Source of the DNA: FEN-987 sp049521055
GTDB lineage: Archaea; Thermoproteota; Bathyarchaeia; 40CM-2-53-6
Direction: 5' to 3'
Length of the DNA: 22,095 nt
Assembly (NCBI GenBank): GCA_049521055.1
Contig: JBEKPE010000020.1
Location: forward strand, 1 to 22,095
Under the pieces are notes generated by a model that was not told where the DNA came from, did not search any database, and saw only the letters and a program-made list of their open reading frames with translations. This document shows positions 21,547 to 22,095 of the stretch, in pieces; position 1 is the stretch's first letter, and every line of letters begins with the position of its first letter. Position numbers and translations under genes: made by a program.

Positions 21547-22095
21547 CTATCGTAGAATAAACCAAACATTGCTCACAGGGTTGGGGCCCGAACTACAAAA
21601 TAGCAAAATGGATCCGATTTCGCCTGACAGCACTCCTCTACCACCTCTACCCGGCTCCCGACCAATTCCGAGAACCAGCCGGCAATGTGACCTCGAATTC
21701 AGAGGAAGAAATTCAGCATTCTTTCGATCCAGGTCCACTGATACCACTTCGAATAAGCCCCAGCCGTTCGATGAGTATAACCCAACTGTCGAATCAAGTT
21801 CATCTCTTACGATACTTCCAAGCTGAATGAGGAGATCCTTCATGATCGCTCTGCCCGCCGCTTCCCCCATTTCGTACATCACGACCCGGGCCGCTGCTCC
21901 GTCACCAAAGACCCCCGTGATTCGAGAGAAGATTGACGTGAGTGAATCCGTCCGCATTACGATTGCACGTTGCCCACCCCAACGAAGCGGAAAATGGAAC
22001 GAATCGATCAACAAACCCTTCCTTGGAATCTTGAAGTGAACTTGCACCGTTGAGGGAAGAAATTCAAGCTCCTTTGCGAGTTCGCCTGGACCGAT
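21547..22095 (-). CDS. V4R-domain protein, 5' end outside window and frameshifted near its C-terminus
   Basis: The frame is open to the right edge, so the N-terminus is missing. Visible parts: a strand-rich start (VQVHFKIPRKGLLIDSFHFP), then a V4R (4-vinyl reductase) small-molecule-binding domain: SLTSIFSRITGVFGDGAAARVVMYEMG, GEAAGRAIMKDL, NGWGLFEVVSVDLD. After PLNSRSH the frame drifts; the alternative frame continues HIAGWFSELVGSRVEVVEE, CCQAKSDPFCYFVV and stops at 21573, exactly the expected V4R ending with conserved cysteines. A one-base surplus near 21684-21692 explains the break. V4R domains occur in archaeal regulators and in tetrapyrrole-related proteins; a sensor role is plausible but not shown. 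Confidence 0.75.
   Translation of the reverse strand: MGPGELAKELEFLPSTVQVHFKIPRKGLLIDSFHFPLRWGGQRAIVMRTDSLTSIFSRITGVFGDGAAARVVMYEMGEAAGRAIMKDLLIQLGSIVRDELDSTVGLYSSNGWGLFEVVSVDLDRKNAEFLPLNSRSHCRLVLGIGREPGRGGRGVLSGEIGSILLFCSSGPNPVSNVWFILR

Overview
The window is chromosomal DNA from an archaeon, most likely of the TACK group (Aigarchaeota/Thaumarchaeota/Bathyarchaeota-like). The basis is: a LysW-type amino-acid biosynthesis cluster, an Lrp-family regulator, an archaeal phosphoglycerate kinase and RpiA, tRNA genes with an encoded CCA and bulge-helix-bulge introns (two per tRNA), TATA-type promoters close to start codons, and an operon of ubiquitin-like protein, E2, E1 and JAMM protease genes. 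The lineage is inferred from gene content only; no marker gene was compared. No plasmid, phage, IS element or CRISPR array is visible.

Layout. Positions 1-5249 (minus strand) form a tightly overlapping lysine/arginine operon read argG > lysW > lysX > lysY > lysZ > lysJ, with lysJ cut by the left edge. A divergent Lrp/AsnC regulator (5344-5838) faces it across a promoter region containing a small palindrome. Positions 5853-8541 hold a small membrane protein, an intron-bearing tRNA-Thr(TGT), phosphoglycerate kinase, an intron-bearing elongator tRNA-Met(CAT) and a small conserved-looking unknown protein. Positions 8661-12793 hold rpiA overlapping a coiled-coil protein gene, a CoxG-like protein, a frameshifted acyl-CoA dehydrogenase, a 32-residue C2H2 zinc-finger microprotein and an unknown protein. 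A second intron-bearing tRNA-Thr(GGT) lies at 12920-13025.

The most interesting part is 13525-20604. A membrane protein with zinc-ribbon, B-box-like and proline-rich parts precedes a leaderless-looking operon: JAMM metalloprotease fused to a transmembrane segment and a large ectodomain (14682-16220), ubiquitin-like protein ending exactly in Gly-Gly (16275-16517), E2 (16530-17123) and E1 with an extra N-terminal ubiquitin-like domain (17123-18373). A soluble paralogue of the zinc-finger protein (18533-18937) follows. A convergent gene encodes a surface repeat protein whose cytosolic tail carries a zinc ribbon and a winged helix (18934-20604). Together these suggest a ubiquitin-like modification system placed at the cell membrane, with the B-box-like zinc proteins as candidate ligase or adaptor components; that last role is inference.

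The right end (20845-22095) has a small PD-(D/E)XK (Hjc-like) nuclease, a thioredoxin-like protein and a V4R-domain protein. Three genes (acyl-CoA dehydrogenase, thioredoxin, V4R) each need exactly one single-base correction to restore the family sequence, so either these are young pseudogenes or the consensus sequence has indel errors.
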